A stretch of 64,000 nucleotides of DNA from Haloarchaeobius litoreus (GTDB taxonomy: Archaea > Halobacteriota > Halobacteria > Halobacteriales > Natrialbaceae), in assembly GCF_024495425.1 (NCBI RefSeq), contig NZ_JANHJR010000002.1, forward strand, positions 930,001 through 994,000, written 5' to 3'. This document shows, piece after piece, positions 42,386 through 51,472 of this stretch. The first letter of the stretch is position 1. Every line of letters starts with the position of its first letter. A program made the position numbers and the translations under genes. The notes under the pieces were generated by a model that did no database searches, had not been told where the DNA came from, and saw nothing but the letters and a program-made list of their open reading frames with translations.

Positions 42386-43419
42386 GACTGGACGAGGAGC
42401 CCTCGCGTGCACAGATCGTGCTCGTCGGGGCGCTCGCCATCGCGTTCATCGTCCTCGGCATCGTCGTGGTGTTCAACACGAGCCTGTACGCCGAGAACGT
42501 CGACTCGACCGGAACCGTCTCGTCGGTGAACCAGGCAGAACAGGTCCGTCACGCGGGCGGTGGCAGCGTCGCCGGGCTGGCGTACCGGGTGAACGAGGGA
42601 GAATTCGCGTCCACGAGCGAGCTAGCGACAGCTGTCAACGACAACGCCAGCAACCTCAGTGCAGTCTGGCAGTCGCTGTACGCCCGGTCCCAGCCGACCG
42701 TGGTGAACGCCTCGCTCGACGAGTCTAGCTCGGAGTACGGACTGCGGGTGTCCCAGTCGGCGACCGGCGACTTCCGGGCACGGAGCGCGTCGCCGACCCA
42801 GGCCAACTGGACGCTGACGCCGACGACCGGCACCCACTCGGATGTCGGACGGTTCGAGCTGACGCTCGAACGTGACTCGCTCGACATCAGTCAGACCGGT
42901 GCGTTCCACCTCTCGGTACTCGGCAGCAACGAGAGTGGGGACTGGCAGTGGCGGAACGTCTGGTTCACCCGTGATGGCAGTGGGAACGTCACGGTGTATC
43001 TCGCCGAGAACAGCAGTGCGACAGACCCCAGAACGACCTCGTTCGATTGGTACGAGGAGGGCGGGACGGAGGTCTGTGACATCTCGGTCGGCCCGACCGC
43101 CGAGGTGGACCTGGTCAACGGCTCCATCGAGGGGCGCAACTGCTTCGAGTTCCTCGGCGGCCTGCGCCCCGTCTCGAGCACCGACGGGTACGAGGTGCAG
43201 TTCCGGAACGGCGGTAACGTCTCGGGCCAGTACGCGGCGTATCTGAGCACGACCGCCTTCGAGACTGGGTCTTTCGGTACCAGTGTCGGGGTGGCCGGCG
43301 GTGATGCGCCCTACTACAGCTACATCGTCTGGGAAGCGAGCGTCGTAGTCGAGTACGATTCGCCGTCTGCATCGTACACGCGAACAGCCACCGTCCCCGT
43401 CTACAACAGCACACGATGA
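42379..43419 (+). CDS. Pilin-like protein 3 of pilus operon
   Basis: The largest of the small proteins in this operon, 346 residues. The N-terminus has EEPSRAQIVLVGALAIAFIV, an Arg-Ala site and one hydrophobic helix but no acidic residue at +5. The long external part is rich in Ser, Thr and Asn with many N-x-S/T sequons (NASNLS; VNASLDES; SNESGDW; ENSSATD), as expected for a glycosylated surface protein, and contains strands such as DWQWRNVWFTRDGSG. Its size suits a K-like minor pseudopilin at the tip, which is inference. The start overlaps the previous gene by seven bases. Confidence 0.78.
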   Translation: MVGLDEEPSRAQIVLVGALAIAFIVLGIVVVFNTSLYAENVDSTGTVSSVNQAEQVRHAGGGSVAGLAYRVNEGEFASTSELATAVNDNASNLSAVWQSLYARSQPTVVNASLDESSSEYGLRVSQSATGDFRARSASPTQANWTLTPTTGTHSDVGRFELTLERDSLDISQTGAFHLSVLGSNESGDWQWRNVWFTRDGSGNVTVYLAENSSATDPRTTSFDWYEEGGTEVCDISVGPTAEVDLVNGSIEGRNCFEFLGGLRPVSSTDGYEVQFRNGGNVSGQYAAYLSTTAFETGSFGTSVGVAGGDAPYYSYIVWEASVVVEYDSPSASYTRTATVPVYNSTR

Positions 43420-43952
43420 TACGAGAACCGACAGACGACCGTGGTGTCTCTATCGCACTGACGCACGTCCTGACCATCGGCATCACGACCATCCTCGTCG
43501 CGGGTCTGCTGCTCGGCGCGAGCGGCCTGCTCGAGGAACGGAAGACGGGTGCCGCCCAGACCGAGTTGCGGACGCTCGGGAACCGGATGGCCGAGGACAT
43601 CGCGAACGTCGACCACGAGGCCGACGGTGCGAGCGGGCAGATCGTCCTGCAGACCAACCACCCCACACAGGTGTCGGGAACGGGGTACGCGGTGTCGCTG
43701 TACGGGACCGGTGCCGCGGAGTGCGGCACGTATCAGAGCGACGCTGACGTTGCCTGTCTCGTGATGGATTCGCCACAGGCCGACGTCAAGATCATCGTCC
43801 CGTTCCGGGCCACGACGCCCATCACCGAGAGCAGCGTCAGCGGCGGTGACTTCTTCATCGTCTACGACGGCTCGACGATCAGTATCAGCAGCCAGCGGCC
43901 ACCCGCGCTGGCACCGCCGTCGGTCCCGCGGGTCGCGGGGGTGAGCGCATGA
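43416..43952 (+). CDS. Pilin-like protein 4 of pilus operon
   Basis: A protein of 178 residues, beginning MIREPTDDRGVSIALTHVLT. The DRG site precedes a hydrophobic helix (IGITTILVAGLLLGASGLLE) that runs into an amphipathic segment (AQTELRTLGNRMAEDIANVD) typical of pilin N-terminal alpha helices that pack in a filament core. The globular part is short, with CGTYQSDADVACLVMD giving a possible disulfide. It overlaps both neighbours by four bases. Confidence 0.8.
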   Translation: MIREPTDDRGVSIALTHVLTIGITTILVAGLLLGASGLLEERKTGAAQTELRTLGNRMAEDIANVDHEADGASGQIVLQTNHPTQVSGTGYAVSLYGTGAAECGTYQSDADVACLVMDSPQADVKIIVPFRATTPITESSVSGGDFFIVYDGSTISISSQRPPALAPPSVPRVAGVSA

Positions 43953-44698
43953 ACGCCCTCGACGACCGGTCGGTGAGCGACGTGCTCGCGTTCGTCCTCG
44001 TCTTCTCCATCATCATCACCTCGGTCGGGCTGGTGTACAGCGTCGGCTTCAGCAGCCTGAGCGACTTCCAGGAGTCCGAGCAGAAGACGAACGCAGCCCG
44101 TGCGTTCGACGCCCTGTCGACGGTGTTCGACGACGTCCAGGAGGGCCGGGCAGTCGCCCGCAACGGCGAGTTCAAGCTCAACGGCGGCACCATCCAGCTG
44201 AGCCGGGAGAGCGAGTTCGAGGTCTGGGTGAACGATTCGGGTGGGAGTACCCTCTGGAGCGGGACCAACACCACGGGCTCGATACAGTACACCGTCGACG
44301 GCACCACAATCGGGTACGAGAACGGTGCCGCGTTCCGCCGAGACGGCGACGCGTCGGCGATGTACAACGAGCCGTCGCTACTCTGCGAGGGTGACCGCGC
44401 CGTCGTCTCACTCGTCGTCCTCGTGCCGGACAACGCGACCGCTCAGAGCGGGGACGGCAACGTCCTCGTCAAGGCCCGGGCCAGCAGCTCCGAGGTGCTG
44501 TACAGCGCACAGGGCAGCGGCTCGGCCGCCGAGAGCGTCAACCTCTCGTTCTCGAACAGCGCGTTCGGGGATGCCTGGGACCGCTATCTCGTCGACAACG
44601 GCTGGGACGACCTCGGAAGCGGTGAGTACGGCTGTTCGGCCGACACCGTCGTCGTTCGAGTGACGGTCATCGACGTCGAGATTCCTGCCCCACGGTGA
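43949..44698 (+). CDS. Pilin-like protein 5 of pilus operon
   Basis: A protein of 249 residues whose start, MNALDDRSVSDVLAFVLVFS, resembles the archaeal pilin N-terminal domain. The DRS site is followed by helix AFVLVFSIIITSVGLVYSVG, then FQESEQKTNAARAFDALSTV as the amphipathic extension. The outer domain is beta-rich with ELNGGTIQL-like strands and two cysteines. It is the last gene of the operon, and AGTTAAAAGGGACT follows before tRNA-Arg(UCG). No major pilin or prepilin peptidase gene lies in the operon. Confidence 0.8.
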   Translation: MNALDDRSVSDVLAFVLVFSIIITSVGLVYSVGFSSLSDFQESEQKTNAARAFDALSTVFDDVQEGRAVARNGEFKLNGGTIQLSRESEFEVWVNDSGGSTLWSGTNTTGSIQYTVDGTTIGYENGAAFRRDGDASAMYNEPSLLCEGDRAVVSLVVLVPDNATAQSGDGNVLVKARASSSEVLYSAQGSGSAAESVNLSFSNSAFGDAWDRYLVDNGWDDLGSGEYGCSADTVVVRVTVIDVEIPAPR

Positions 44699-44759
44699 CG
44701 CCCTCCCCCGCTCTGGAATCGCGGGAGTTAAAAGGGACTGTCCTCTTACCAGTAGATAC

Positions 44760-44834
44760 GGGCGCTTAGCTCAGCCTGGACAGAGTACTTGGCTTCGGAC
44801 CAAGCTGCCGCGGGTTCAAATCCTGCAGCGCCCA
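44760..44834 (+). tRNA. tRNA-Arg (anticodon TCG)
   Basis: A 75-base cloverleaf: acceptor GGGCGCT (44760-44766) pairs perfectly with AGCGCCC (44827-44833), with A as discriminator. The anticodon stem CTTGG/CCAAG is perfect, and the loop CTTCGGA (44793-44799) gives TCG, reading CGA. The T arm GCGGG-TTCAAAT-CCTGC contains one G-U pair. It starts 61 bp after the pilus operon. The following 254 bp to aIF-1A hold no recognised feature. Confidence 0.93.
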
Positions 44835-45088
44835 CTCGAAATTACCCCGTTCTGCAGCAAATACAGAAACACCGAGAGACGGTTCCAAACGGTAGAATCC
44901 GGCCGATTCGAGGATTCCCGATCGGGGCCTGGAATCGGAGCCCAAGCTGTTCCCTGACGCTCCCCCTCGCCATCTGGCGGTTATTTCTGCAGACCCGGAC
45001 TGGTCATCGTGAGCGCAGTCCGGCGCAGTCGCTCACGGAGTCGGCTTCGGTCAGAAGTCGCTCACGCTGACGACACGCGACAGTGGGT

Positions 45089-45373
45089 CTACTGGATGTG
45101 GCCTTCGGCGCGGAGCTGATCGGCGTCCTGACTGGTGTAGCGCCATTCGATGTTGGCCTTCTCGTCCTGCCAGTCCCACGGCTCGACGAGGACCACGTCG
45201 TCCACTTCGATCCACGTTCGGTACTTCATCCGACCGGGAATGCGTCCCAGTCGTTCGACGCCGTCCTGACAGTGGACGCGTACGTGGTTGCCACCGAGGT
45301 GCTCCGTCACTGTGGCGAAAAGTTCGTCGCTGTTGGGCATCCGAAGGTTTCGCCGCTCTTCGTGTTCACTCAC
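45089..45373 (-). CDS. eif1A: Translation initiation factor aIF-1A
   Basis: A protein of 94 residues with the S1-like OB fold of eIF-1[41 protein letters not shown] and the conserved C-terminal [11 protein letters not shown]. It promotes small-subunit initiation complex assembly. The start is a GTG giving [19 protein letters not shown]; the RRNLRMP segment is conserved in homologues, so the internal ATG at 45340 is not the start. A window of aIF-1A paralogues is common in haloarchaea, and this one, shorter and more divergent, may be a secondary copy. Confidence 0.92.
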   Translation of the reverse strand: MSEHEERRNLRMPNSDELFATVTEHLGGNHVRVHCQDGVERLGRIPGRMKYRTWIEVDDVVLVEPWDWQDEKANIEWRYTSQDADQLRAEGHIQ

Positions 45374-45376
45374 AAC

Positions 45377-45403
45377 CTATATAGGGAGGAACGACGGTTA
45401 AAT
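45377..45403 (-). promoter_or_regulatory. Promoter region of aIF-1A
   Basis: On the minus strand, TTTAACC (about 45397-45403) sits about 25 bp before the GTG at 45373, the normal leaderless spacing. A second strong AT palindrome, CTATATAG (45377-45384), is only four bases from the GTG, too close to be its TATA box. It might lower expression by competing for TBP or mark an operator. Confidence 0.45.
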
Positions 45404-45468
45404 CCTCCGAGAGAACGTCACACCAACTCATCCCCGGCAGAGGACGTAGAGCGACGCTGTCTGCCGGG

Positions 45469-46797
45469 TTAGCCGTCCCCTGCGGCCACTCCGACCAGTC
45501 GGTCGAACGCTCCGCTCGCCGCGTGGACGTGACAGTACGTGCCGACGGTCCGGTACTCGGTCAGTCCGTCCCGTCCGTCGGCGATGCCGTCGCCGCGCTC
45601 GACGGCGAAGGCGAACCGGGCGTCGCCGTCGGGCTCGGCCGAGGAGTAGTGGAACCCGTGACCGCGGAGCCGGTCGCCCGTCGCGGCCGTCGGGCCGTCA
45701 GCCGTCGCACGGATTTCCACGTGGTCGAGCGCCCGGTAGCGGTCGTGCAGTCGTACGTCGGCGGGGAGGACGCCGGCCATCGGGTAGCAGTCGCCGTCGG
45801 CGGTCGTGAGCGACCGGGACAGTGCCATCAGGCCGCCACATTCGCCGAGGACCGGGAGTCCCTCGGCGGCGCGGTCCGCAAGCGACGCGAGCGCGGGGCC
45901 GTCCGAGAGTGCGGCCGCGTGCCGCTCCGGGTAGCCGCCGGGCAGGTAGACCGCGTCGCAGTCGGGCAGGTCGTCGCCGGCGACCGGGGCGAACGTCGTC
46001 ACGTCCGCGAGCGAACGGAGGCGCTCCATCGTCGCGGGGTAGACGAACCGGAAGGCGTCGTCGCGGGCGACCGCGACGGTCGGGTGCTGGTCGGCGTCGG
46101 TCGTCGGCTGGCCAGACCGACCCCTCTCCGTCGGCCGTCGGGCCTCACAGGCCAGTTCGAGCAGTCTGCCCACCCGAACGTGTTCCGCGGCCGCGTCGAG
46201 CGCGTCCCCGTCGACGGGAGCTTCGTCGCCCATGTGGAGTCCGAGATGACGGTCCGGAATCTCCAGCCCCTCCTGTGGCGGGACGCGCCCGAGGTACGCC
46301 AGCTCGTCGGGGAGCGCGTCGCGGATACCCCGCTCGTGGCGACCGCCGTGGGCGCGCTGGGCCAGCACCCCGGCCACGTCGATGTCGACGTCGATTTCGT
46401 CCGCGTAGGCACGGAAGCCGAGCGCCGTGGCGGCGACGCTCTCCATCCCTCCGCTCGCGTCGACGACGAGGACGACCGGGAGGTCGAGGGCCGCAGCGAC
46501 CGCCGCCGTACTCGACACGTCGCCGTCGTACAGCCCCATGACCCCCTCGACGATGCAGACGTCGCCGTCGCCGCGGCGGAAGTTCCGGCGGCAGCCGTCC
46601 TCGCCCTCCATCCAGGTGTCGAGCGTGCGCGACGGCGTCCCTGCCACCTGTGCGTGGTGGCTCGGGTCGATGAAGTCCGGGCCGGCCTTCGCCGGCTGTA
46701 CGTCGTGGCCCTCGCGCTGGAGCGCTCGGATGGTCGCGAGCGTCGCGACGGTCTTGCCGACGCCCGAGCTGGTGCCGGCGAGGACGACGCCTCTCAC
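45469..46797 (-). CDS. cbiA: Cobyrinic acid a,c-diamide synthase
   Basis: A glutamine-dependent amidotransferase of 442 residues in cobalamin synthesis. It amidates the a- and c-carboxylates of cobyrinic acid using ATP. The N-terminus has the Walker A loop [19 protein letters not shown] and the family segment [11 protein letters not shown]. The C-terminal class I-like glutaminase domain has the nucleophile in [14 protein letters not shown] and the late histidine in [11 protein letters not shown]. The start is a GTG at 46797 that overlaps the stop of the upstream CobT-like gene (GTGA), so the two are coupled. Confidence 0.93.
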   Translation of the reverse strand: MRGVVLAGTSSGVGKTVATLATIRALQREGHDVQPAKAGPDFIDPSHHAQVAGTPSRTLDTWMEGEDGCRRNFRRGDGDVCIVEGVMGLYDGDVSSTAAVAAALDLPVVLVVDASGGMESVAATALGFRAYADEIDVDIDVAGVLAQRAHGGRHERGIRDALPDELAYLGRVPPQEGLEIPDRHLGLHMGDEAPVDGDALDAAAEHVRVGRLLELACEARRPTERGRSGQPTTDADQHPTVAVARDDAFRFVYPATMERLRSLADVTTFAPVAGDDLPDCDAVYLPGGYPERHAAALSDGPALASLADRAAEGLPVLGECGGLMALSRSLTTADGDCYPMAGVLPADVRLHDRYRALDHVEIRATADGPTAATGDRLRGHGFHYSSAEPDGDARFAFAVERGDGIADGRDGLTEYRTVGTYCHVHAASGAFDRLVGVAAGDG

Positions 46798-47807
46798 GGC
46801 TGTGGCTCGCCGGCGGCCCGGGTCGCGAGCAGGTCCTCGACGAGGTCGACCACGGTCTCGCGGACCGTCGCCATCGAGACGCCGTCGCGGGCAGCCATCG
46901 CGAGCGCCCCGCCCATGCCGACGCCCTCCTTCGCCTCGCCCGCGACGTAAGCGTTCGTCGCCGGGTGGTCACGCTGCTCGAAGCCCGGGTCGGTCGCACG
47001 CAGCGTCAGGTCGAGGTCGTCGGCGAGTCCGTGGACCGCCGCGCTGTCGTCGTCGGCGACGAACGACGTGGTTTCGAGCGACAGAGCGGTATCGACCCCG
47101 GCGTGCCGGGCCAGTGCTGCGGCGGCAGCGAGCTGGGTCCCGCCTGCGAGCCTGACCCTCGTGTCCGTCTCGGTCGCGCCAACGACGAACCCGGCGACGA
47201 CCGCGAGTACCGGGTCACCGACCCGTCGGAGGGCCTCGACCGGGTCGCCGGCGGCCCCGCCGGGCTCGAGGTCGCTCGCCACGAGGGCGGCCTCGACGAC
47301 ACGGCGCTTGCGATCCAGCGGGTTCTCCGGGAGCGACGAGGAGACGGCGGGGCGTTCGCCCAGCGCGGTCAGCACCCCGAGCGCCGTGGTCGTCCCCCCG
47401 GGGATGGTCTCCGCGACCGCGAGCTCGTCGTCCGGGAGCCCAGCGGCGAACGACCTCGCCCGCTCGAACAGCCGCTCGGCGTTCGGCACCGGGTCCACGT
47501 CCCTGATGTCCGCCCCAGGCTCGTCCCCAAGGTCGACGGTCGGTGCGCCCGTCGGCCGCGCCAGCCCGGCGTCGACGGCGGTCACGTCGAACCCGACGTG
47601 CTCGCGCACCGCGCGGGTGGCGACCGCGGGGGTGGGACAGCCCGTCGGGCTGACGGGCACGACGGGCGACCGCACCGGCTCGCCGTACTCCAGAATCTCC
47701 AGGTCGGCACTCGGCGTGTGACGGAGCGCGTCCGCGTCGGCACCTGCGGCGCTGATGCCGTCGATGGCCGCCGTCTGCGTCGACCCCGCGACGACGACGA
47801 GCCTCAC
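46794..47807 (-). CDS. cobT: CobT-like nicotinate-nucleotide-dimethylbenzimidazole phosphoribosyltransferase family protein
   Basis: A protein of 337 residues in the archaeal CobT-like/UPF0284 group, which activates the lower-ligand base of cobalamin. It shares the [20 protein letters not shown]-type nucleotide region, [20 protein letters not shown], and the C-terminal [18 protein letters not shown]. The start is a GTG at 47807 giving [17 protein letters not shown]. It overlaps cbiA, placing it in corrin synthesis or salvage. An ATACG-T-CGTAT palindrome lies 68 bp upstream at 47875-47885. Confidence 0.85.
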   Translation of the reverse strand: MRLVVVAGSTQTAAIDGISAAGADADALRHTPSADLEILEYGEPVRSPVVPVSPTGCPTPAVATRAVREHVGFDVTAVDAGLARPTGAPTVDLGDEPGADIRDVDPVPNAERLFERARSFAAGLPDDELAVAETIPGGTTTALGVLTALGERPAVSSSLPENPLDRKRRVVEAALVASDLEPGGAAGDPVEALRRVGDPVLAVVAGFVVGATETDTRVRLAGGTQLAAAAALARHAGVDTALSLETTSFVADDDSAAVHGLADDLDLTLRATDPGFEQRDHPATNAYVAGEAKEGVGMGGALAMAARDGVSMATVRETVVDLVEDLLATRAAGEPQP

Positions 47808-47952
47808 GGCGTCGTCACCTGCCGTTTCTGACCGTCGCCCCCGCGGGTCCGCCCCCGGCTCGCTCGGAACATCAATACGTCGTATCTAGAACAACTGCAC
47901 TTTAATGAGTCGGTCGCGGGAACGCGCCGAAGACGTACCCGCGGACCGGGCG

Positions 47953-49317
47953 TCAGTCGTCGCCGGGGTCGATACCGAGCTCCCGGTTGACGAGGTCGAC
48001 GGCGTTCCTCACCGCCCCGACCGAGGAGAGGTAGCCACCACCGACGCTCGCCTTCAGCGCCAGCGCGGCTCTGCCGGTGAACACCGTCGGCCCGACCTGT
48101 GCGACCGCGCCGTCGCCCACCGAGACGAGCCAGCCGGGCGACTCGAAGTCGAAGCGGTCGAGCCGGGGGTCGAAGTCGCCCGGCTCGCCGTCGCTGAGGT
48201 GCTCGACCATCCGGTCGATGTTCTCCGCTGCGACGCGGGCGGCGCGGATGGCCGACTGGGAGCTCGCCGGGACGGCCTCGCCGTCGTCGTCGACCATCCG
48301 GGCGGCGTCGCCGACGGCGAACGTCGTCCGGTCGAGCGAGAGCGTGCTCCGGACGACCGGCCGCTCGCCCGCCATCGCGTCCGGCCCGCGGATGCCACCG
48401 GTCCAGATGAACTGGTCGTACTCGATGGTGGTGCCGTCTTCGAGGTGGACCGCGTCCGCGGTCGCGCGCTCGACGGTCGTGCCCGTCCTTACGTCCACGC
48501 CGCGCTCGACCAGCTGGTCGTGGACCGCGCGCTGGAACCGCTCGGGGAAGTTCGGCGCGACGCTGTCGAACTGTTCGAGCAACGTCACGGTCACACCCGC
48601 CTCGGGCAGCGTGTCGAACTCGCCGAAGTCGTCGAACTCCTCGTCGAATCCCGTGTCGAACTCGTCGTCGCCCGGGTCCGCCGACGGTTCGGCCGCGTCG
48701 ACGGCGTCGTCCGCAGGGTCGTCGTCCACGTCGGTCGCGGGCTCCGCGTCGGCCTCGTCGAGCGAGATGCGGACCTCCTCCTGTTCGGCGGCCTCGGCCT
48801 CCATCTTCGCCTCGCGGTCGTCCGCGGCGACCTGGGCGAGCTCCCCGGCCACCTGCACGCCCGAGAGCCCGGCCCCGCCGACGACGACGTGGCCCTCGGT
48901 CCCGCGCACGGCGTCGAACTCCTCGCGGATGCGGTGGGCGTGTTCGAGCCGCTTCAGCGGCGTCGCGTGCTCCTCGACGCCCGGCAGGTCGTAGAACGCG
49001 GTCTCCGCGCCGAGACAGACCGCGGCCACGTCGTAGGACATGGTCGTACCGTCGGCGAAACGGACCACGCGGTCCTCGCGGTCGACGCCGGTCACGCGAC
49101 GCTCGCGCACCTCAGCACGGTCCACGAGGTCGGTCAGCGGGATGGTGATGACGTCGGCGAGGGAGGGCTGGCGGACGACCCGGTGGAGCTCGTGCTGGAC
49201 GAGGTGGACGCCCGTGTCGTCGACGAGGACGAGTTCCACGTCCTCCGGGAGCCGCTTCTCGAGTTTCTTGGTGAGTGTGACTCCGGCGTATCCGGCACCG
49301 AGTACGGCGACTCGCAT
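47953..49317 (-). CDS. NDH-2-like NAD(P)/FAD-dependent oxidoreductase with acidic insert
   Basis: A protein of 454 residues with two dinucleotide-binding folds, VAVLGAGYAGVTLTKKLEK for FAD at the N-terminus and HVVVGGAGLSGVQVAGELAQ for NAD(P)H near residue 145. FAVGDAARMVDDDGEAVP is the conserved FAD-contact segment, and VPASSQSAIRAARVAAENID follows it. It resembles type II NADH dehydrogenases and related quinone reductases. About 70 residues (roughly 165-235) inserted in the NAD domain are almost all Asp, Glu and Ala. No membrane helix is seen, so it would bind the membrane peripherally. Confidence 0.85.
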   Translation of the reverse strand: MRVAVLGAGYAGVTLTKKLEKRLPEDVELVLVDDTGVHLVQHELHRVVRQPSLADVITIPLTDLVDRAEVRERRVTGVDREDRVVRFADGTTMSYDVAAVCLGAETAFYDLPGVEEHATPLKRLEHAHRIREEFDAVRGTEGHVVVGGAGLSGVQVAGELAQVAADDREAKMEAEAAEQEEVRISLDEADAEPATDVDDDPADDAVDAAEPSADPGDDEFDTGFDEEFDDFGEFDTLPEAGVTVTLLEQFDSVAPNFPERFQRAVHDQLVERGVDVRTGTTVERATADAVHLEDGTTIEYDQFIWTGGIRGPDAMAGERPVVRSTLSLDRTTFAVGDAARMVDDDGEAVPASSQSAIRAARVAAENIDRMVEHLSDGEPGDFDPRLDRFDFESPGWLVSVGDGAVAQVGPTVFTGRAALALKASVGGGYLSSVGAVRNAVDLVNRELGIDPGDD

Positions 49318-49427
49318 GGGTCCCACTTGGGTCCGGGACTCCTTAGCCGGCCGGGTCGTGAACCGGTCACCATCGGCGGCCCGTCGAGACCGAAAGAGCG
49401 TAAAACGGGGACGGTGAACCGGTGGGT

Positions 49428-50147
49428 ATGCTCCCCCGGTTCGTCGGCCGGCTCGGCCCCGCCGACGCGGTGACGACGGCCAACGCCGCACTCGGGTTCG
49501 TCGCCGTCGTCGTCGCCTTCAGCGACGTCGAACTCGCCGCACGGCTCGTGCTGCTCGGGGCCATCGCCGACGGGCTGGACGGCGTCGTCGCGCGCTACGC
49601 CGGCGGCTCGCAGGTCGGCCCGTACCTCGACTCGCTGGCCGACGTGGCGACGTTCTGTGTCGCGCCCGCGGTGCTCGTCTACGCGACGGTGGACGCCGCG
49701 TGGCCCGTCTCCTTCGACCCACTCACCGCGAAGACCGCCGCGACGGCGGTTATCCCGGCTCTATTCGTCGCCATGGGCGTCGTCAGGCTCGGCATGTACA
49801 CGGCGTACGACGCGGGCGACGAGTACACCGAGGGCGTCCCGACGACGCTCGCGGCGACCATCATCGGCTCGACGGTGCTCTGTGGCGTCCACGACCCGAT
49901 GCTGCTGCTCGTCGGCACCGCCGCGTTCGTCTACCTGATGGTCTCGACCGTCCGCTACCCCGACCTGCTCGCGCGTGACGCGCTGCTCATGGGCGTCGTC
50001 CACGCGCTCGCCGTCCTCATCCCTTACCAGTTCGGCCGCACGTTCCCCTGGGCGCTGCTCACCCTCGGACTGGCCTACCTCGTGGCAGGACCCCTGTTCT
50101 ACTGGCGCGGCGGGTGGGTCGTCACGAAATTGTATGGAAACGCTTAG
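49428..50147 (+). CDS. pssA: Archaetidylserine synthase (CDP-alcohol phosphatidyltransferase)
   Basis: A membrane enzyme of 239 residues that transfers the archaetidyl group from CDP-archaeol to serine, making a polar-lipid precursor. The catalytic motif is intact: DGLDGVVAR, then a glycine and YLDSLAD with the two further aspartates (DxxDG..AR...G...D...D). Six to seven helices follow. In Haloferax, PssA and PssD belong to the archaeosortase-linked surface-protein anchoring pathway; no archaeosortase or PssD lies here. The ATG at 49428 gives MLPRFVGRLGPADAVTTAN, the known N-terminus style, and a TAAAACG stretch lies about 27 bp upstream. Confidence 0.88.
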   Translation: MLPRFVGRLGPADAVTTANAALGFVAVVVAFSDVELAARLVLLGAIADGLDGVVARYAGGSQVGPYLDSLADVATFCVAPAVLVYATVDAAWPVSFDPLTAKTAATAVIPALFVAMGVVRLGMYTAYDAGDEYTEGVPTTLAATIIGSTVLCGVHDPMLLLVGTAAFVYLMVSTVRYPDLLARDALLMGVVHALAVLIPYQFGRTFPWALLTLGLAYLVAGPLFYWRGGWVVTKLYGNA

Positions 50148-50201
50148 GGAGTCGCTGGCCCGACACTCGCGCATGAACGTGACGGTAACGGGTGGTACCC
50201 T

Positions 50202-51434
50202 ATGAGCGAGGACGAGGGCGACGCCGGCGACGAGAGCACCGAGGAGGTCGCTGTCGCGGACGTCGAGTCCCTGCGAGAGCGCCTCGACGACATCAGCGAG
50301 GCGCTCGACGCCGCCGAGACGGAGGCCGAGCTCGACGAGGTCGAAGCAGACATCGAGGCGCTCGAAGGCGACCTCGAGGCCGCGGAGCTCCCCGAACCGG
50401 ACGACGAGGACGAGGAACCGCCGGCCGAGGCGCTCGAGAGCGACCTCACCGACGCGCGCGACGACCTCGAAGAGCAACGCGGCCCCTACGGCGAGGACGT
50501 CGTCGCGAACGTCGAGGAGGCGAAGTCCACGGTCGCCGACACACGCTGGACCGAGGACGGCGAGCCCGACGTGATAGCCGCGGTGAACGACTTCCTCGGG
50601 ACGGACCTGCTCGACGTCAGTGCGGACGCGGACAGCATCGAGGACGCCGAGACGTTCCTCGAGGACGCCGCCGCCACCGTCGAGGCGATGGGGCTCGACC
50701 CCGACGACGACACCGAGGACATCGCGAGCCTGCTCGCGGCCAGCGAGGAGCTGCTCGCCGGGCTCGAGGACGCCGAGGAGTGGGACGACCTCTCCCAGAA
50801 GGAGATGCTCGACTACCACGGCTTCTACGACGTCCTCGACCACCGCAAGGACTTCCCGCCGGAGTGGAACGCCATCAAGATATTCGAACGCGACATGGAC
50901 GCCGAGAAGATCCTCATCGGCCTCGAGATGTTCGAGTCGGACTTCATGGAACGCCACTGCCTCGAAGCTCTGGAGAACTTCGGGCCCGAGGAGGCGCTCG
51001 ACCCCATGATGCAGCGCGCCCAGCGCCGCGACAAGAAGGCGGTCAGCATCCTCGGCAAGATCGGCAGCGACGAGCCCGTCGAGACGCTCGTCGAGTACGT
51101 CGACGCCGACTCCGACAAGGAGCTCCAGAAGGTCACCTTCCGCGCGCTCGGCGAGATCGGTAGCGAGGAGGCAACCCAGGCGATCGCGAACAAGCTCGCA
51201 GCCGAGGACGCGATGACCCGCTCGCGTGCCGCCCGCGCGCTCGGGCTCATCGGCGACACCCGCGCCGTCGAGCCGCTCGCGGACGTCCTCGCGGACGACG
51301 AGGACGACACCGTCCGCTCCAGCGCCGCGTGGGCGCTGAACCGCATCGGCACCGAGGCCGCGCTCGACGCCGTCGGCGAGTACGCCGACGACCACTCCTT
51401 CCTCGTCCAGGAAGAGGCGAAGAAGGCGGTCTGA
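50202..51434 (+). CDS. HEAT-repeat protein with acidic coiled coil
   Basis: A soluble protein of 410 residues. The first 110 residues are acidic with a coiled-coil pattern (VESLRERLDDISEALDAAET). A middle helical region leads to HEAT/PBS-lyase-like repeats from about residue 240 to the end: ALGEIGSEEATQAIANKL, ARALGLIGDTRAVEPLADVL and WALNRIGTEAALDAVGEY are three clear units. Such scaffolds bind protein partners. It starts 54 bp after pssA on the same strand and may be cotranscribed. The partner is unknown. Confidence 0.82.
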   Translation: MSEDEGDAGDESTEEVAVADVESLRERLDDISEALDAAETEAELDEVEADIEALEGDLEAAELPEPDDEDEEPPAEALESDLTDARDDLEEQRGPYGEDVVANVEEAKSTVADTRWTEDGEPDVIAAVNDFLGTDLLDVSADADSIEDAETFLEDAAATVEAMGLDPDDDTEDIASLLAASEELLAGLEDAEEWDDLSQKEMLDYHGFYDVLDHRKDFPPEWNAIKIFERDMDAEKILIGLEMFESDFMERHCLEALENFGPEEALDPMMQRAQRRDKKAVSILGKIGSDEPVETLVEYVDADSDKELQKVTFRALGEIGSEEATQAIANKLAAEDAMTRSRAARALGLIGDTRAVEPLADVLADDEDDTVRSSAAWALNRIGTEAALDAVGEYADDHSFLVQEEAKKAV

Positions 51435-51472
51435 ACGCACCCTTTTTGTAGGAAGGCGGGGCCAGACCCCGC

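Noticed and set aside
47808-47952. A cobalamin riboswitch upstream of the CobT-like gene
   Set aside because: The gap is only 145 bp, the likely leader is under 75 bases, and no B12-box sequence is visible.
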